This document shows positions 24,467-36,450 of a DNA stretch of 64,000 nucleotides, one piece after another (position 1 is the first letter of the stretch; every line of letters begins with the position of its first letter). This DNA comes from Eudorina sp. 2006-703-Eu-15 (Eukaryota > Chlorophyta > Chlorophyceae > Chlamydomonadales > Volvocaceae). The notes beneath the pieces are model-generated. The model was not told where the DNA came from and made no database searches. It saw only the letters and a list, made by a program, of their open reading frames with translations. The position numbers were made by a program, and so were the translations under genes. Where the stretch lies: positions 1 to 64,000 of the forward strand of contig BDSI01000178.1 in assembly GCA_003117195.1 (NCBI GenBank). Direction: 5' to 3'.

Positions 24467-25165
24467 TTAATGAATGCTGGTGCGAAGTTCCAGCGTGTCA
24501 TGGATTCCTTAGTAGTACAGCATGGTTTGTCGGTTTTCTGCAAGGTTTATGTCGACGACGTGATGATTCACTCTGTTACTTGGGATGAACACCTCGAGCA
24601 TGTGGAGAAGTTGTTGGTGGCTATGCATGCGTTCGGAGGGCCTTTTCCTACATCCCGATAAAAGTTACTTCGGCGCTCGGGAGATGGAATTTGTGGGCCA
24701 TATGGTCACGCCAGAGGGTACTTCGATGGTGAGGGCGAAGGTGCCTGCGATCTTGGATATGCAGCCACCCTGCAATCTGTCGGAGTTGCGAGCTGCCCTG
24801 GGTAGCATGGTCTGGTACCAATGCTACATCCCGGCCTTCTCCAGCATATGTCACCCGTTATACGACCTGCTGGGGAAAGGGGTTGCGTGGTTGTGGGGTG
24901 CTGAACAGCAGGATGCGTTTGAACGTTTGATGCAAGAGTTCGCTACCGATCGGGTGCTTAAGCGCATTGATTCTGTGCACCCTTTACGTCTCTACACCGA
25001 TTGTAGCAAGCAGGGATTGGGGGCTGTTCCTACTCAGGAGGACGAAGAGGGTAACGAGCGTTTGTGTCTGTGCATATCACGTTCCCTTAATAAGCACGAG
25101 CGCAATTATGAGCCAACGAAGGGTGAACTTCTGGCGGTGGTGTGGGCCTGCAAGACCCTTCGTCG
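24467..25165 (+). pseudogene. Gypsy reverse transcriptase/RNase H fragment
   Basis: Homologous to the minus-strand RT at 25,166-26,183 from the palm (LMNAGAKFQRV) through the catalytic YVDD box, the thumb and the start of RNase H (LYTDCSKQGLGA). A 4-bp insertion near 24,627 shifts the frame. The N-terminal fingers are missing. The copy stops at the fold-back junction, within the RNase H region (GELLAVVWACKTLR). Confidence 0.85.
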
Positions 25166-26183
25166 GCTCATAATTGCACTCGTGCTTATTAAGGGAACGT
25201 GATATGCACAGACACAAACGCTCGTTACCCTCTTCGTCCTCCTGAGTAAGAACAGCCCCCAATCCCTGCTTGCTCCAATCCGTGTAGAGACGTAAAGGGT
25301 GCACAGAATCAATGCGCTTAAGCACCCGATCGGTAGCGAACTCTTGCTTCAAACGTTCAAACGCATCCTGCTGTTCAGCACCCCACAACCACGCAACCCC
25401 TTTCCCCAGGAGGTCGTATAACGGGCGACATATGCTGGAGAAGGCCGGGATGTAGCGTTGGTACCAGACCATGCTACCCAGGACAGCTCGCAACTCCGAC
25501 AGATTGCGGGGTGGCCGCATATCCAAGATCGCAGCCACCTTCGCCCTCACCATCGAAGTACCCTCTGGTGTGACCATATGGCCCACAAATTCCACCTCCC
25601 GAGCGCCGAAGTAACTTTTATCGGGATGTAGGAAAAGGCCCTCCGAACACATAGCCACCAACAACTTCTCCACATGCTCGAGGTGTTCATCCCAAGTAAC
25701 AGAGTGAATCATCACGTCGTCGACATAAACCTTGCAGAAATCCGACAAACAATGCCGTACTACTAACGAATCCATGACACGCTGGAACTTCGCACCAGCA
25801 TTCATTAACCCGAACGGCATCGACTGAAACATCCACAACTGATTGCGCCACCAAAAAGCAGTCTTCGGCTGATCCTCAGGGTGCACCGGGATCTGGAAGA
25901 ACCCTGAACGCGCGTCGACCTTAGAGAAGAACTTGCACCCCGCCAGAGACTGCAGATGGTCGTCGATACGATGCAGACCGTAATAATCGCGCTGCGTATG
26001 TATGTTGAGGCCCCGAAAGTCGATGCAGAACCGGACGTCAGTCCAGTTCCCCTCAGTGTCCCGCTTGGCGGGCATTGTGGGACCTGGGAGATGTAGAAGA
26101 ACTGATGCAACCGTATATGGCTGCGGTCGAGCAATGAACTCCGTGTAAATACTGAGCTCCGCCGATGTCCTGTTTGAATCCAA
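25166..26183 (-). CDS. Gypsy reverse transcriptase + partial RNase H
   Basis: The open frame covers the RT core of a Ty3/gypsy element, which copies element RNA into DNA. Visible in order are FCIDFRGLN, FSKVDARSGF (first catalytic Asp region), MPFGLMNAGAKFQ, YVDDVMIH with the catalytic Asp pair, the FVGHMV thumb motif and the RNase H start LRLYTDWSKQGLGA. The first 35 codons or so derive from the leader just after LTR and primer site, so gag and protease have been deleted and the leader is joined directly to RT. The frame has no stop but runs into the inverted junction, so no intact pol is encoded. Confidence 0.9.
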
Positions 26184-26207
26184 ATCAACTGATCACTATC
26201 CGCTATC

Positions 26208-26220
26208 GGCTCCAGATACC
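26208..26220 (-). other. Primer-binding site of the minus gypsy copy
   Basis: GGTATCTGGAGCC on the minus strand directly follows the LTR at 26221-26801, as in the plus copy. It resembles an initiator-methionine tRNA primer site with one or two differences. Confidence 0.6.
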
Positions 26221-26801
26221 GATTCACGTTCCCAGATGAAACTTAGGTATTACAGCAATTGTCGGTGCCTCAGGTGCTCTCCTAGCAACCTCTCTCGGCC
26301 CGCCGGGACTTATCCCTGCCCGATGCTGCGTCTCCGAAACAGTCTCAATCTGTTACGCAGTCACTTAATGTACCTAGGGCGTGGAGAACACTTTCTACGC
26401 ATGCCCAGGAGCGCGGACTATGGCCGCGCTCAGCCACAAAACTACCGAGATTCACAAACATGCGCCCTCCTGGAGCGACGCGATCACTCCGATAGACTAC
26501 GACGTCGGCAAACTAGCTACCAACTAATAAAATCGACGACTACTTAACCAGAAGAAATATGCCTGGTAATGCCTCTAACAAAGCGGAAACATCCGACGCG
26601 CAAGTGACCAACCGACCCACGGGTACACGCATCGAACCCAACTAACTGCGGTCCTTCTCACCACACTTCGCACCGTTGGCGCTGCGTAATGGTGTAACGG
26701 AACACCGTTGCCGGTAAAACGAACGCTGCCGGTAATCCAGCACGACAGCTGTCATGCCGCGTTACTGGCCTGTCGGGTTTCGCGTAAGTAACGCACCAAC
26801 A
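26221..26801 (-). mobile_element. Ty3/gypsy LTR, most complete copy
   Basis: On the minus strand the LTR starts TGTTGGTGCG at 26801, directly after a polypurine tract of G residues (about 26802-26812). It ends at the primer-like site 26208-26220. Minus-strand integrase-PHD coding lies upstream and minus-strand RT downstream, so this LTR is the 3' end of one copy and the 5' end of another. Confidence 0.85.
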
Positions 26802-26956
26802 CTCCCCCCCCCAGCCGACAGAAACAGCGGAAAGCGCTGCGAGGGCGGCTGACGCGCAAGTTCACCCCTACTGCCCTGCGCGTATCACAGCGCGGCGACC
26901 GATAACCTACCCGAAAGCTGACACCCTGCTCACAGGAACAATGCAGACGACTGATA

Positions 26957-28735
26957 CTACTGCGCCTTCATCATGCGCTTCGCAATCAGCGCATTGGCGA
27001 ACACGATTAACCAGACAAAACGGCGACCGTTCGCGCTTCGCGGCAAACACGCAGCGACAAGCAACCGACCCCCATCACGCAAACCCTTCAGGAACCTCAC
27101 CCGGGGCTCCGGTGCCTCTGTCAGGTAGGTACCCGGCACCAGAATGCACACGACAAAGGTGGCATACCGCGCCGCCAATGGAAACGCCACGTCGAGCAAC
27201 GACGCCTCGGGGCAGGACACGATCGCATCCAGCTTGCCCTCCAGCTGCAAGCGCTTGTAGAACACCGGCTGCAGCGCATCCTCGTGCGTGTCAGCGTCCC
27301 GTCGCGGGTCCAGGTCGTTCGTGACCAGGCGGAATCCCCGCTCCTTGAACACCCACGCGATACCCCCGGTACCGACCCACGGGTCACAGACCCACGAAAC
27401 GGAGGACCAATCAAGCCGCTCGAATAACGACTCCACCACCGCAGGCGACGTGGACGTGGACCCCAACATACCACGGGACAAAGCCTCGCCCGACAGGACA
27501 CGACTTGGCGCAGACATGGACATCCTGGTGAGGCCTTGGGCAGTATGACTCCCCGGCATCAGGTACTCCAAAGCTGCCCTCAACCCCTTTCGACGGTCAT
27601 TCGCCCAATAATCAGGCAACTGAACGTCCTGAACCACCACTGTCGCGAAAGCGCGAGGCGGTTTCTTGCCCTCCGGCACCAGGAAGGACCGCACCGATTC
27701 GTAATCAAATCGCTCCTCACTCCCATCCTCATACTTCACCAGGAACGGCTTCTCGACCTCACCCTCATACGCAACACGACCCCACATGTTGCGTGGCGCT
27801 CCCCGCCTGCCTGTTGCGCGCTTGCGCACCACATAACGCCCATCAAGACGCTCCTCCCGCATGGCTTGTGATTGTGCTTTAGCCACTGCCTTGCGCTGTT
27901 CCGGTGTCAAAGGCAGACCCCTCTCCGCACCCATAGCTGCTGCGGCCCCCGTCTTAGTGCAATCAGGGCAGATCCAATCGTCCTCAGGCACACCCGGCAA
28001 GCCCACGCACTGGTAATGCCAGCCGGTGTTGCAGCTGTCACAGAGAAGCATGTCCGCCTCCCCGGACGGAACATGGCACACCTCGCAGCAGAGATCTGCA
28101 GGTGGCCGGGCCAGCGAAGGGTCGATGGTGGCGTCGATGTCAGGCAGGTGGCATGGCGCCAGCTGACTCGGGTGCACCGTCATCTCACTCCCACACTTCC
28201 CTTGCAACACCATCAACCCCTGCTCCGTCTCATCCACCACCCGGTAAATCTCCGGGCGTACATTCGGCTCTAAAGCGTGACTCGCTACCCCCCGGACATA
28301 CACGAAATCACCAGGCATAAAGCGAAACAGGCGCGGGGCATTGGGACCCTTCCGGTGCTTGGCATACCAGTGCTTGTCCCGCTGTTGAGTGATCAAAGCG
28401 TTTCCGGCAGCAATATTGCGCGCTTCCCCCGCACGCCTTACCAACTCAGACGCCACGCTCGACACGTTGTCAAAACTCAACGTCGACCCAAACTTCTCCT
28501 TCACGGCCGCCGGCACACTTGGGGGCACACCGTACAGCAGCTCGTAGGGGGAGTATCCCGTACTCACTTGAGGGCTCAACCGATACCCCATGACAGTCCA
28601 GTACAACGCCTCCTCCCAATCTACACTCTGACCCTCGCGTTGGGCCTGCTGAAGAGTCTTGGTCAAGGCCGCCTTCATGGTCTGCACACATCGCTCGGTC
28701 AGACCATTCGCCTGGGGGCGACGGGGCGAGATACG
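26957..28735 (-). CDS. Gypsy integrase C-half, PHD finger, Tudor-like and methyltransferase-like domains
   Basis: An open frame of 592 codons in the frame of the integrase upstream, after one TGA. It starts with the integrase end (ANGLTER supplies the catalytic Glu), a GPY-like region, then a PHD finger of C4HC3 type at about 27,959-28,090 (CEVC, CDSC, H, C, CPDC), which in known proteins reads histone H3 tails. A Tudor/chromo-like segment follows (VKYEDGSEERFDYESV). The last 130 residues look like a SAM-methyltransferase fold: DPWVGTGGIAWVF (motif I-like), VTNDLDP, and SCPE where active N-methyltransferases have (D/N)PP(Y/W). The last domain is therefore probably degenerate. PPT and LTR follow. 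Domain names after the PHD are inferred by eye. Confidence 0.85.
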   Translation of the reverse strand, partial: RISPRRPQANGLTERCVQTMKAALTKTLQQAQREGQSVDWEEALYWTVMGYRLSPQVSTGYSPYELLYGVPPSVPAAVKEKFGSTLSFDNVSSVASELVRRAGEARNIAAGNALITQQRDKHWYAKHRKGPNAPRLFRFMPGDFVYVRGVASHALEPNVRPEIYRVVDETEQGLMVLQGKCGSEMTVHPSQLAPCHLPDIDATIDPSLARPPADLCCEVCHVPSGEADMLLCDSCNTGWHYQCVGLPGVPEDDWICPDCTKTGAAAAMGAERGLPLTPEQRKAVAKAQSQAMREERLDGRYVVRKRATGRRGAPRNMWGRVAYEGEVEKPFLVKYEDGSEERFDYESVRSFLVPEGKKPPRAFATVVVQDVQLPDYWANDRRKGLRAALEYLMPGSHTAQGLTRMSMSAPSRVLSGEALSRGMLGSTSTSPAVVESLFERLDWSSVSWVCDPWVGTGGIAWVFKERGFRLVTNDLDPRRDADTHEDALQPVFYKRLQLEGKLDAIVSCPEASLLDVAFPLAARYATFVVCILVPGTYLTEAPEPRVRFLKGLRDGGRLLVAACLPRSANGRRFVWLIVFANALIAKRMMKAQ

Positions 28736-29500
28736 TCAGTGGTCGATGTAGCTCCGGTGGAGAAGCCGATCAAATTCTCCAGCGAATTCTCCCCCGTTGT
28801 CCGTGACAACCTCAGCGCAAGCTCCAAACCGCGACAAAACATGCGTATGAAACGCACGGCACGTATGCTGCGGCTCCTTCGACGGCAAACCTTCCACCTC
28901 GACATGCTTGGAGAAGCTCTCTACCATGATCATGGCGTAACGGTTACCATGCGAAGAGGCCTCGAAAGGACCCGCCAAGTCGGCGTGCCAACGGTAGAAC
29001 AGGCCCATAATCGGAAGTGGCCGCAAGTCGGCGGACTCCGTAGATAGGCCCACTCGCACCCGATCGCAGTCCGGACAGTGCCTAACTTGCGATGCCACGT
29101 CTTCAGCCATGCCGTACCACCAATGCGACAGAGACACCAAATGCAAAGTGCGCTTTACCCCAAAGTGTCCCGTGCTGTTATGCCATTTATTAATGATGCC
29201 CGCACGCTCCAGCGGCTTGGGCACGTGACGCCAGGACCCGTCGGGCATGTGCCGATGCAGCACACCTCATTCCATCCGGTAAGCGGAGGCCCGCCGGGTA
29301 ACATGGCGGATCTCCGCGTCAGGAAGGTCTTGCCGGATGTGATGCCCATGCCGCAGATATTAGACGGTGCTGTCGTCAGCCCAGATATCCGGCGCCCGGG
29401 GGCTAAGGGTGCCCTCGACCGCCTGAGTGATGAACATAAGGGCGTGCACTCGCGGGATCTCAAACTCTCCCACATAAATCCTGATTCTTAGAACCCACAT
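28736..29500 (-). pseudogene. Gypsy integrase N-half with three stops
   Basis: The integrase zinc-binding motif is visible (HNSTGHFG then CPDC), followed by the first catalytic Asp (WHADLAGPF) and the second (VVTDNGGEF). In-frame stops lie at 28736-28738 (TGA), 29267-29269 (TGA) and 29360-29362 (TAA). The third catalytic residue is beyond the first of these, in the next entry. All three stops could come from single C-to-T changes (CGA or CAA codons). The rest of the frame is clean, which suggests recent decay. Confidence 0.85.
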
Positions 29501-29814
29501 GGAAAGGCAGGCACCCAGGTGCCGCACGCTCGTAAAGGGCCAAGGAGATGTTAAGCACGAACGTGAGGGCTCGCAAATCAGGGATGATGCTGGTGACCGC
29601 CCACCTCTGCTGCTCAGTCGCCCACGGCAGAGCCGTGGTACCCGCTCTATACCCTAAAGCACTCTCTCGCTCCTCCACAGGAGCCCTTGACCCATCACGG
29701 CCATGCTCCCCAGTGGTAGTGGACGCGGACCCATGAACTCCCCCCCCAGACGCATGCAACCATAGGGGTAAGGGGTGTCGAAGTCTGCGACATGACCGCA
29801 TCCCACGCTGCAGT

Positions 29815-30257
29815 ATACAACAAATTCGACCACACGTACACCAACCTGCTCGGATAGGGCCCAACTGCAGCCGCGTTCAAGGCACACGGGTCACCCAACA
29901 AACGGGACACCGAGGCCGCAAAGGGGGCAGGGGTCAAGGTAGACGACCTAGATTCCATCTGGACAATATAACCCACATTCCTGGTTCCTCGCAACCGCTG
30001 CAAACAAGCCAAGACCCGCTCAACCTCCTCGACCTTCCTCAGAGACGTCTCGGCATCGTCGCCTTCCTCTGGACACCGGAGGGTAGCTATCACCAGCCAA
30101 GGTCCCGCCTCCGAGCCCGTCCTTTCGGCCAAGACAGCCTGAGTCAGCTCGCTCACCCGATCCGGCAAAGCAAACACAGATTCACACCAAGCCCGGAGGG
30201 GTAGGCGCGTAGGAACAAGTAGGGGTCGGCTTCCTCGAAGCCGGAAAAGGGCGGGGC
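29815..30257 (-). CDS. C5-methyltransferase-like segment of the gypsy element, part 2
   Basis: Open frame between RNase H and integrase, where a standard gypsy pol has nothing. The ordered motifs resemble the middle and end of C5 DNA methyltransferases: WLVIATLRCPEEGD at the PCQ-loop position (RCPE, so the catalytic Pro-Cys order is lost), NVGYIVQMES at the ENV position, and LLGDPCALNAAAVGPYPSRL plus VYVWSNL at the end of the target-recognition region. Part 1 is at 32,481-32,633. The match is by eye; a domain search is needed. The TRIM at 30258 cuts its upstream end. Confidence 0.55.
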
Positions 30258-30554
30258 TGTAAGCCCGGTGCCAGAGCATCCGCGGGATTAGCCTTTAGGT
30301 CTTACATTTGGTATCGAGACCAGTGCCGTACCCTTACGTGGTGGATTAAGGTCGGCGGTTCGATCCCTGGCGCAGCCATTACCGGCCCTTGTGTGGTGGA
30401 TCAAGGACGGTACGAACCCGTGCTAATCTGGTAAAACCGGCATACGGTGGGGTGGCCCAATGCCTGGCGCCGAGGACGGCTTGCTCCTAAGGGGGGGGAG
30501 TGTAAGCCCGGTGCCAGAGCATCCGCGGGATTACATCCGCCTTTAGGTCTTACA
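30258..30554 (+). mobile_element. TRIM (miniature LTR retrotransposon)
   Basis: Terminal direct repeats 30258-30306 and 30501-30554 start TGTAAGCCC and end CTTACA. Target duplication GGGGC flanks both ends. Primer site TGGTATCGAGACC at 30309-30321 follows the left repeat after two bases, and a G-rich polypurine run precedes the right one. The interior holds a T-arm-like GGTTCGATCCC. It shares termini, primer site and layout with the TRIM at 22220, but the LTR bodies differ. Confidence 0.95.
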
Positions 30555-30559
30555 GGGGC

Positions 30560-32419
<1,860 letters not shown>

Positions 32420-32480
32420 CATGGGCAATCCTAGGGGGCGGGGCCCCCCGAACGCGCTTCGCGCTGGGGCCCCGCCCAAA

Positions 32481-32633
32481 AATGTCACTCAACTCAGCGC
32501 ATTGCTGCGCTGTGGCCGCGCGCACGATAGGATCATCCGCAACATAAAAGTAACGGCGAACCGGAACACCCACTCGCAACGCCCCCTCCAGGGCCGCTGC
32601 CGGCCCATAAGATAAATCCAGGATCGAAACCCC
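32481..32633 (-). CDS. C5-methyltransferase-like segment, part 1
   Basis: In the same open frame as the RNase H end to its right. It reads SILDLSYGPAAALEGALRVG then VRRYFYVADDPIVRAA, which resembles motifs I and II of C5 DNA methyltransferases (LDLFSGIGG-type loop, then acidic residue and D-P). The glycine-rich loop is altered (YGPAA), so SAM binding is doubtful. Identification is by eye. Confidence 0.5.
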
Positions 32634-32699
32634 GGACTCAACCGCAGAAGGAAAGAAAGAACTCGCAAGCACCCACTTCTGCAATTGCCCCGACCCATC

Positions 32700-32990
32700 C
32701 AACCTGGCACCACTGAGGTCCACCGCACTCTCAAGCGGCATGCGCGACGGCAAGTCAGCTAACTGCTGCCCGCCAGGCAAGTACGCTATGTCAAAGTCGT
32801 ATTCCTGCAGGCACAACGCCCAACGCAACGACTGCCCAGACAAAGACTTGGTAGTAATGAGCCACCTTAAAGCCTGGTGGTCGGTGTAAATGGAGAACCG
32901 CCTCCCGTGCAAGTAGCAACGAAGGGTCTTGCAGGCCCACACCACCGCCAGAAGCTCACCCGTACGCGAAACCCGACGAGCCAGTAACGC
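32700..32990 (-). CDS. Gypsy RNase H C-terminal segment
   Basis: Contains ELLAVVWACKTLRCYLHG, FSIYTDHQALRWL and YLPGGQQLADLPSR, the standard end of Ty3/gypsy RNase H. It overlaps by about 40 bp the sequence at which the other RNase H copies stop at 25,165, and continues into the methyltransferase-like segment. Plus-oriented LTR-start sequence (about 32,963-33,000) abuts its upstream end. Confidence 0.85.
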
Positions 32991-33000
32991 GGCATGAAAG

Positions 33001-35640
33001 TGTCGCGAATGCTGCGAAGCCTACTCAAGGAGGCGCTGTTACAAGGGACCTTACCCGTTTGTGGGAAGCGGCCTAAGCCAGCACATCCCAGTACAGCCGG
33101 TGCGTCCGGGTGGCGCGCATTCGTTTGTGCAATGTGAAGTGACCTGTTGCCTGTGACGAGGCTGCGGCTGTCACCTTTGACCCGCGGAGTCCACTGTAAC
33201 GTGATGCATCGTTCCCATTTCCAAGGACGCTACGACCTCCTGATCTGTGTGGCGTGCGCCTGGGGCGGCCGCCTGCCTCACTGTCATCCATTGATTGCCC
33301 GGTCGATCGATCTGCAAGAAGCTGTCAAGTCTGACATAGGCGGGGTCGATGGAGGGTCTAGCGAGGGCGTACGGCCGTACGGCACATCAGCTGCATGCAG
33401 CCGCAGCAGTTAAATCCATGGCTGGGGGTTCTGGCAGCGGCTGCGCGGCACCGTAGTCGGTCGGGGCTGGTGCTGGCGGTTTGTGCTGACGACCTCCCGT
33501 TGCCGAGTGTTGAGGGTTCTGGTGGGGTTGATCCAGTTACTCACGCCATCCACCACTCCCTCGTCCCTCCCTGACCTCGGCCAGGCGCCGAACTGGATTC
33601 GAATTGAACTGGATTCGAATTAAACTGGATTCGAATTGAACTGGATTGGAATCGAACTGGATTCGGAATGTGAAAAGGGTCATACGATACTTTGCAGACC
33701 GCGTGCGGGTCCTGAAGGTAGGGGGTACTCTGCACGCGGGAAGGAACGAATTCGAGTGTAGCCCTCTCCCTCTGGACATCAGTCGCGGAGGCCACTGCGC
33801 ACTACCGGGGCAGCAGCGAAGTGATTCACAGCCTCCAGGAACCCAAACAGAGCGATGACCAACAGCCGCCAGACTCGCATGCCGCCCAGGGCTGCTTTGA
33901 CGATTGCGCTCATGCGTGCGCACATCAGCGTGCGGCAGCTTCGAAAGAAGAAACCGCCCTCTCCCACCCCAACCACCCGCGCCACCACCACCACCACCAG
34001 TCCACCACCATTGCCAAACCACACATACGAAAGCAACCTGCGGCAAGACAAAACCAGCTCAAGAGCCCTATGCCAGCTCCCACGTTGCGCAAAACCTGTC
34101 GTGCGTTGTCTCCACGTCCGCCGCGCCCCAACATCTTCAACTCCTGTCTATCTGCTGCTGCGGACTGAAAGGGAGGGGCTGCCGGTCTGGCTGGGCTTCT
34201 GTCCGTTCCCTCCCTGCGGCCCCACCCCATGCAGCCCCACCCCGCTGTCGCCCCTGGTCTGCCGCACCGGGCGGCCTCATCTATCCAGCGGACGTCCTCC
34301 ACGCAGTTCATTCTTGGCTTGCGGAAGCCATCGTCATCCAGCAATGCCACGCAAACATTTGACCACACCTACTTGTCGAGCCTCTGCGGTCTCAACCAAG
34401 CAAGTTTACTTGGTTATTCACGACGACCCCTCCATCCCGTATAACGCCTTTCCTGGACCTGCAGCACCATTCGTACAGTACCTAAAACCAACCCGCAAAT
34501 ACCCAAGCAGCGGCCGCCCCCCGTCAGGGAATTGAACCTGGGATCCAGCCGCAGGAACACGATCCATGTCCGCGGCGCGGTGCCGCCTTACACACTGCTC
34601 TTTCTCTTTCTCGCTCTCTCACACACACAGCCCCCCAAGGCAAGCATTCACGTACTGTAACCTTTCAGAACAGTTCCTGGGCATTCAGCGCCGCCACCAA
34701 GACGCGTCCGCCGACCCCCAACCCCAACCCCAACCGACCCCGCACTTGTCCACCAGTGAACCCAGCCTGGGCCCTCGCGGGCCCTCGCGGTGGGTGGCTT
34801 TCACGGGTGGCAACTGATGACATGCCCCTCCGCGCCATCGACCTCTTCCAGATCCTGGCGGCCCCCCCCTGTGCCCCCCAAGATCTCTAAAGAAGACCGC
34901 AAGTCGGCACACACACACACACACGTCTCTCGCGGCTCAGTCCACTTGTACACACAACCCCCAAGCCTGCCCCGCCCTGACCCATAGTCGCACCCACCCG
35001 GGGCATCGTAGGTGCCCTCCCTCCCTCCCTCCCTCCCTCGCCCTCGAGACGCACCCATCCATCCATCCATCCGCACACACATGCGCGAGCACCCAAGACC
35101 CGTTGTCCGTGTGTGCCACCAGCAGTCACCAGGAGGCACCAGTGCAAACCACCTACAACCGCCCACATACAACCACCCACAGGGGCACAGGACCACTAGC
35201 CGCATCAGGTCCGCCGGAAGTATGTGCCCTCCCTGCCGCCTCCTGGGCTCCTCCTCCCTCGCACCACCAACCCTTTCCTGCGCCGCCTGTCCCTCGTGCA
35301 TCGGTCGTCCGCTCACCTAGTCGCCCCACCTGGTCGCGTGGGCCCCACATACGCCCCGTCCGTCCAAGGACACGTCTGACGTCTGATGCCACCCACCCAC
35401 ACACGCCCCTCATCCTTTCGCAACCCTCCCCCCCAGCCCTTGCCCGCCTCCCCCTCCAGTATCGCGCATCCCCGAGCGACCGCACACCCCTCGCCCTCCG
35501 CCCTGCCCATCCGTCTCCCCCTCCCTGACTCTCCTCTTCGCGTTCACGGACGCTGAACTCGGAACGCTGAACTCGGAGCGCGCGACCGCCGCCGCACCGC
35601 CTCCCCCCCACTAGACATTTTTCCCTTTTCCACTTAACCC
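33001..35640. other. Intergenic stretch without a recognised gene
   Basis: I see five copies of a 16-bp repeat (AACTGGATTCGAATTG type) at 33,591-33,668, short CA, TCCC and ATCC runs at 34,903-35,075, and pyrimidine-rich sequence up to the RING exon. Several open frames exist, but none shows a known motif or convincing splice borders. Confidence 0.5.
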
Positions 35641-35643
35641 CCA

Positions 35644-36450
35644 CTAGACGTTCATCACCGTGGTGTGCACCACGGGCGCCCGGCACATGGGGCACACCGG
35701 GTTGCGTTCGAGCGCCTGCTCCGCACACTTGCCGCACATGACCAGGTGGCCGCACGGAATCAGCAACGTCGTCTTGAGCGCGGCCATGCAGGCGATGCAG
35801 GCGTGGTCGTCATCCAGATCGGCAGGCCGGGGGAGGCCGCCAAAGCCGCTCCCTCCGGCGGGGCCAGCCGCCGCCGACGACGACGACGACGACACCGCCG
35901 CCGCCACGCCGCCGGGGCCGGCGGCGCCAGCGGGCACCACCGCGTCATTCTGGATCGCCAGCGCCACATGCAGGACCTGCTGGAGGTTCGAGAGGGACTC
36001 GGCGGTGCGGGGCGTGGGCACCGGCGCGGACGCGGGGCCGGCGGCCGGGGTGGAGCCCGAGGCGCCCGGGAGGGCCGCCGGTCGGAGGTGCGGCGCGTAG
36101 GGGGGCGCGGCCGTGGCGCGGTAGGACCAGGTGGTGCCCGGGGCGGGCGCGGGGACGGGCGCCGGGATGGGCACCGGCGGGGGGGCCGTTGGGGGTAGGA
36201 AGGGACCGGCGTGGGAGGTCCCGGCCTGTCCGGAGCCCGCGGCGGCCGCCGGGACGACGGGGACGCGGTGCGCCAGACCTGCGGCAGACCAGCCACCCCA
36301 TCGACAGGCGCGGGGTGGGGGGCCGATGGCGAGGGGGCGGGGCGAGGCGGGGGGGGCATCGGTGTCCGTGCGCTTGTAAGGCATGTGGGCGATCCAAACG
36401 AGATCCAAATCTGGCAGGTAGGTACTTAATGCAGGGCGCACGATACGCAT
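35644..36450 (-). CDS. RING-finger (E3 ligase-type) protein, C-terminal exon
   Basis: The last 50 residues form a C3HC4 RING: CIAC, then CGHLVMCGKC, then CPMC, ending nine residues before the stop. RINGs of this type bind E2 enzymes and pass ubiquitin to targets; membrane or IAP-like E3 proteins often carry the RING at the very C-terminus. Before it is a Pro/Ala-rich region and a short Ser run. The first ATG (36,450) is in frame, but a 3' splice site near 36,413 could make this an internal or last exon. Coding exons at 36,783-37,064 and 38,683-39,168 on the same strand may belong to it. The RING call is firm, the exon start is not. Confidence 0.7.
   Translation of the reverse strand: MRIVRPALSTYLPDLDLVWIAHMPYKRTDTDAPPASPRPLAIGPPPRACRWGGWSAAGLAHRVPVVPAAAAGSGQAGTSHAGPFLPPTAPPPVPIPAPVPAPAPGTTWSYRATAAPPYAPHLRPAALPGASGSTPAAGPASAPVPTPRTAESLSNLQQVLHVALAIQNDAVVPAGAAGPGGVAAAVSSSSSSAAAGPAGGSGFGGLPRPADLDDDHACIACMAALKTTLLIPCGHLVMCGKCAEQALERNPVCPMCRAPVVHTTVMNV

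Larger units (their letters stand above)
19951..24469 (+). pseudogene. gag: Gypsy gag region, disrupted
   Basis: Gag would form the particle that packages retroelement RNA. Low-complexity Pro/Gln repeats fill about 20,250-20,800 and 21,180-21,550. A non-repetitive helical, capsid-like segment lies at about 21,680-22,219. A TRIM interrupts it at 22,220-22,768 and the frame resumes after it. Two zinc knuckles of spacing CX2CX4HX4C follow near 23,115-23,155 and 23,190-23,230; a TAG stop falls inside the first. A Gly-Tyr/RGG-rich stretch and eight 57-bp repeats (19 residues of type PPPPSSLPPPSPRAVLEAA) close it. Frame changes, the stop and the insertion make this copy defective. Protease and the front of the reverse transcriptase are absent; gag joins directly to the RT palm at about 24,467. 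Confidence 0.75.

Noticed and set aside
23767..24543. Minus-strand frames opposite the gag repeats
   Set aside because: They are shadows of the 57-bp coding repeat on the plus strand.
34510..34590. Possible tRNA on the minus strand (GGTTCAATTCC motif)
   Set aside because: The T-arm needs an 8-base loop, and I could not fold acceptor and anticodon arms.
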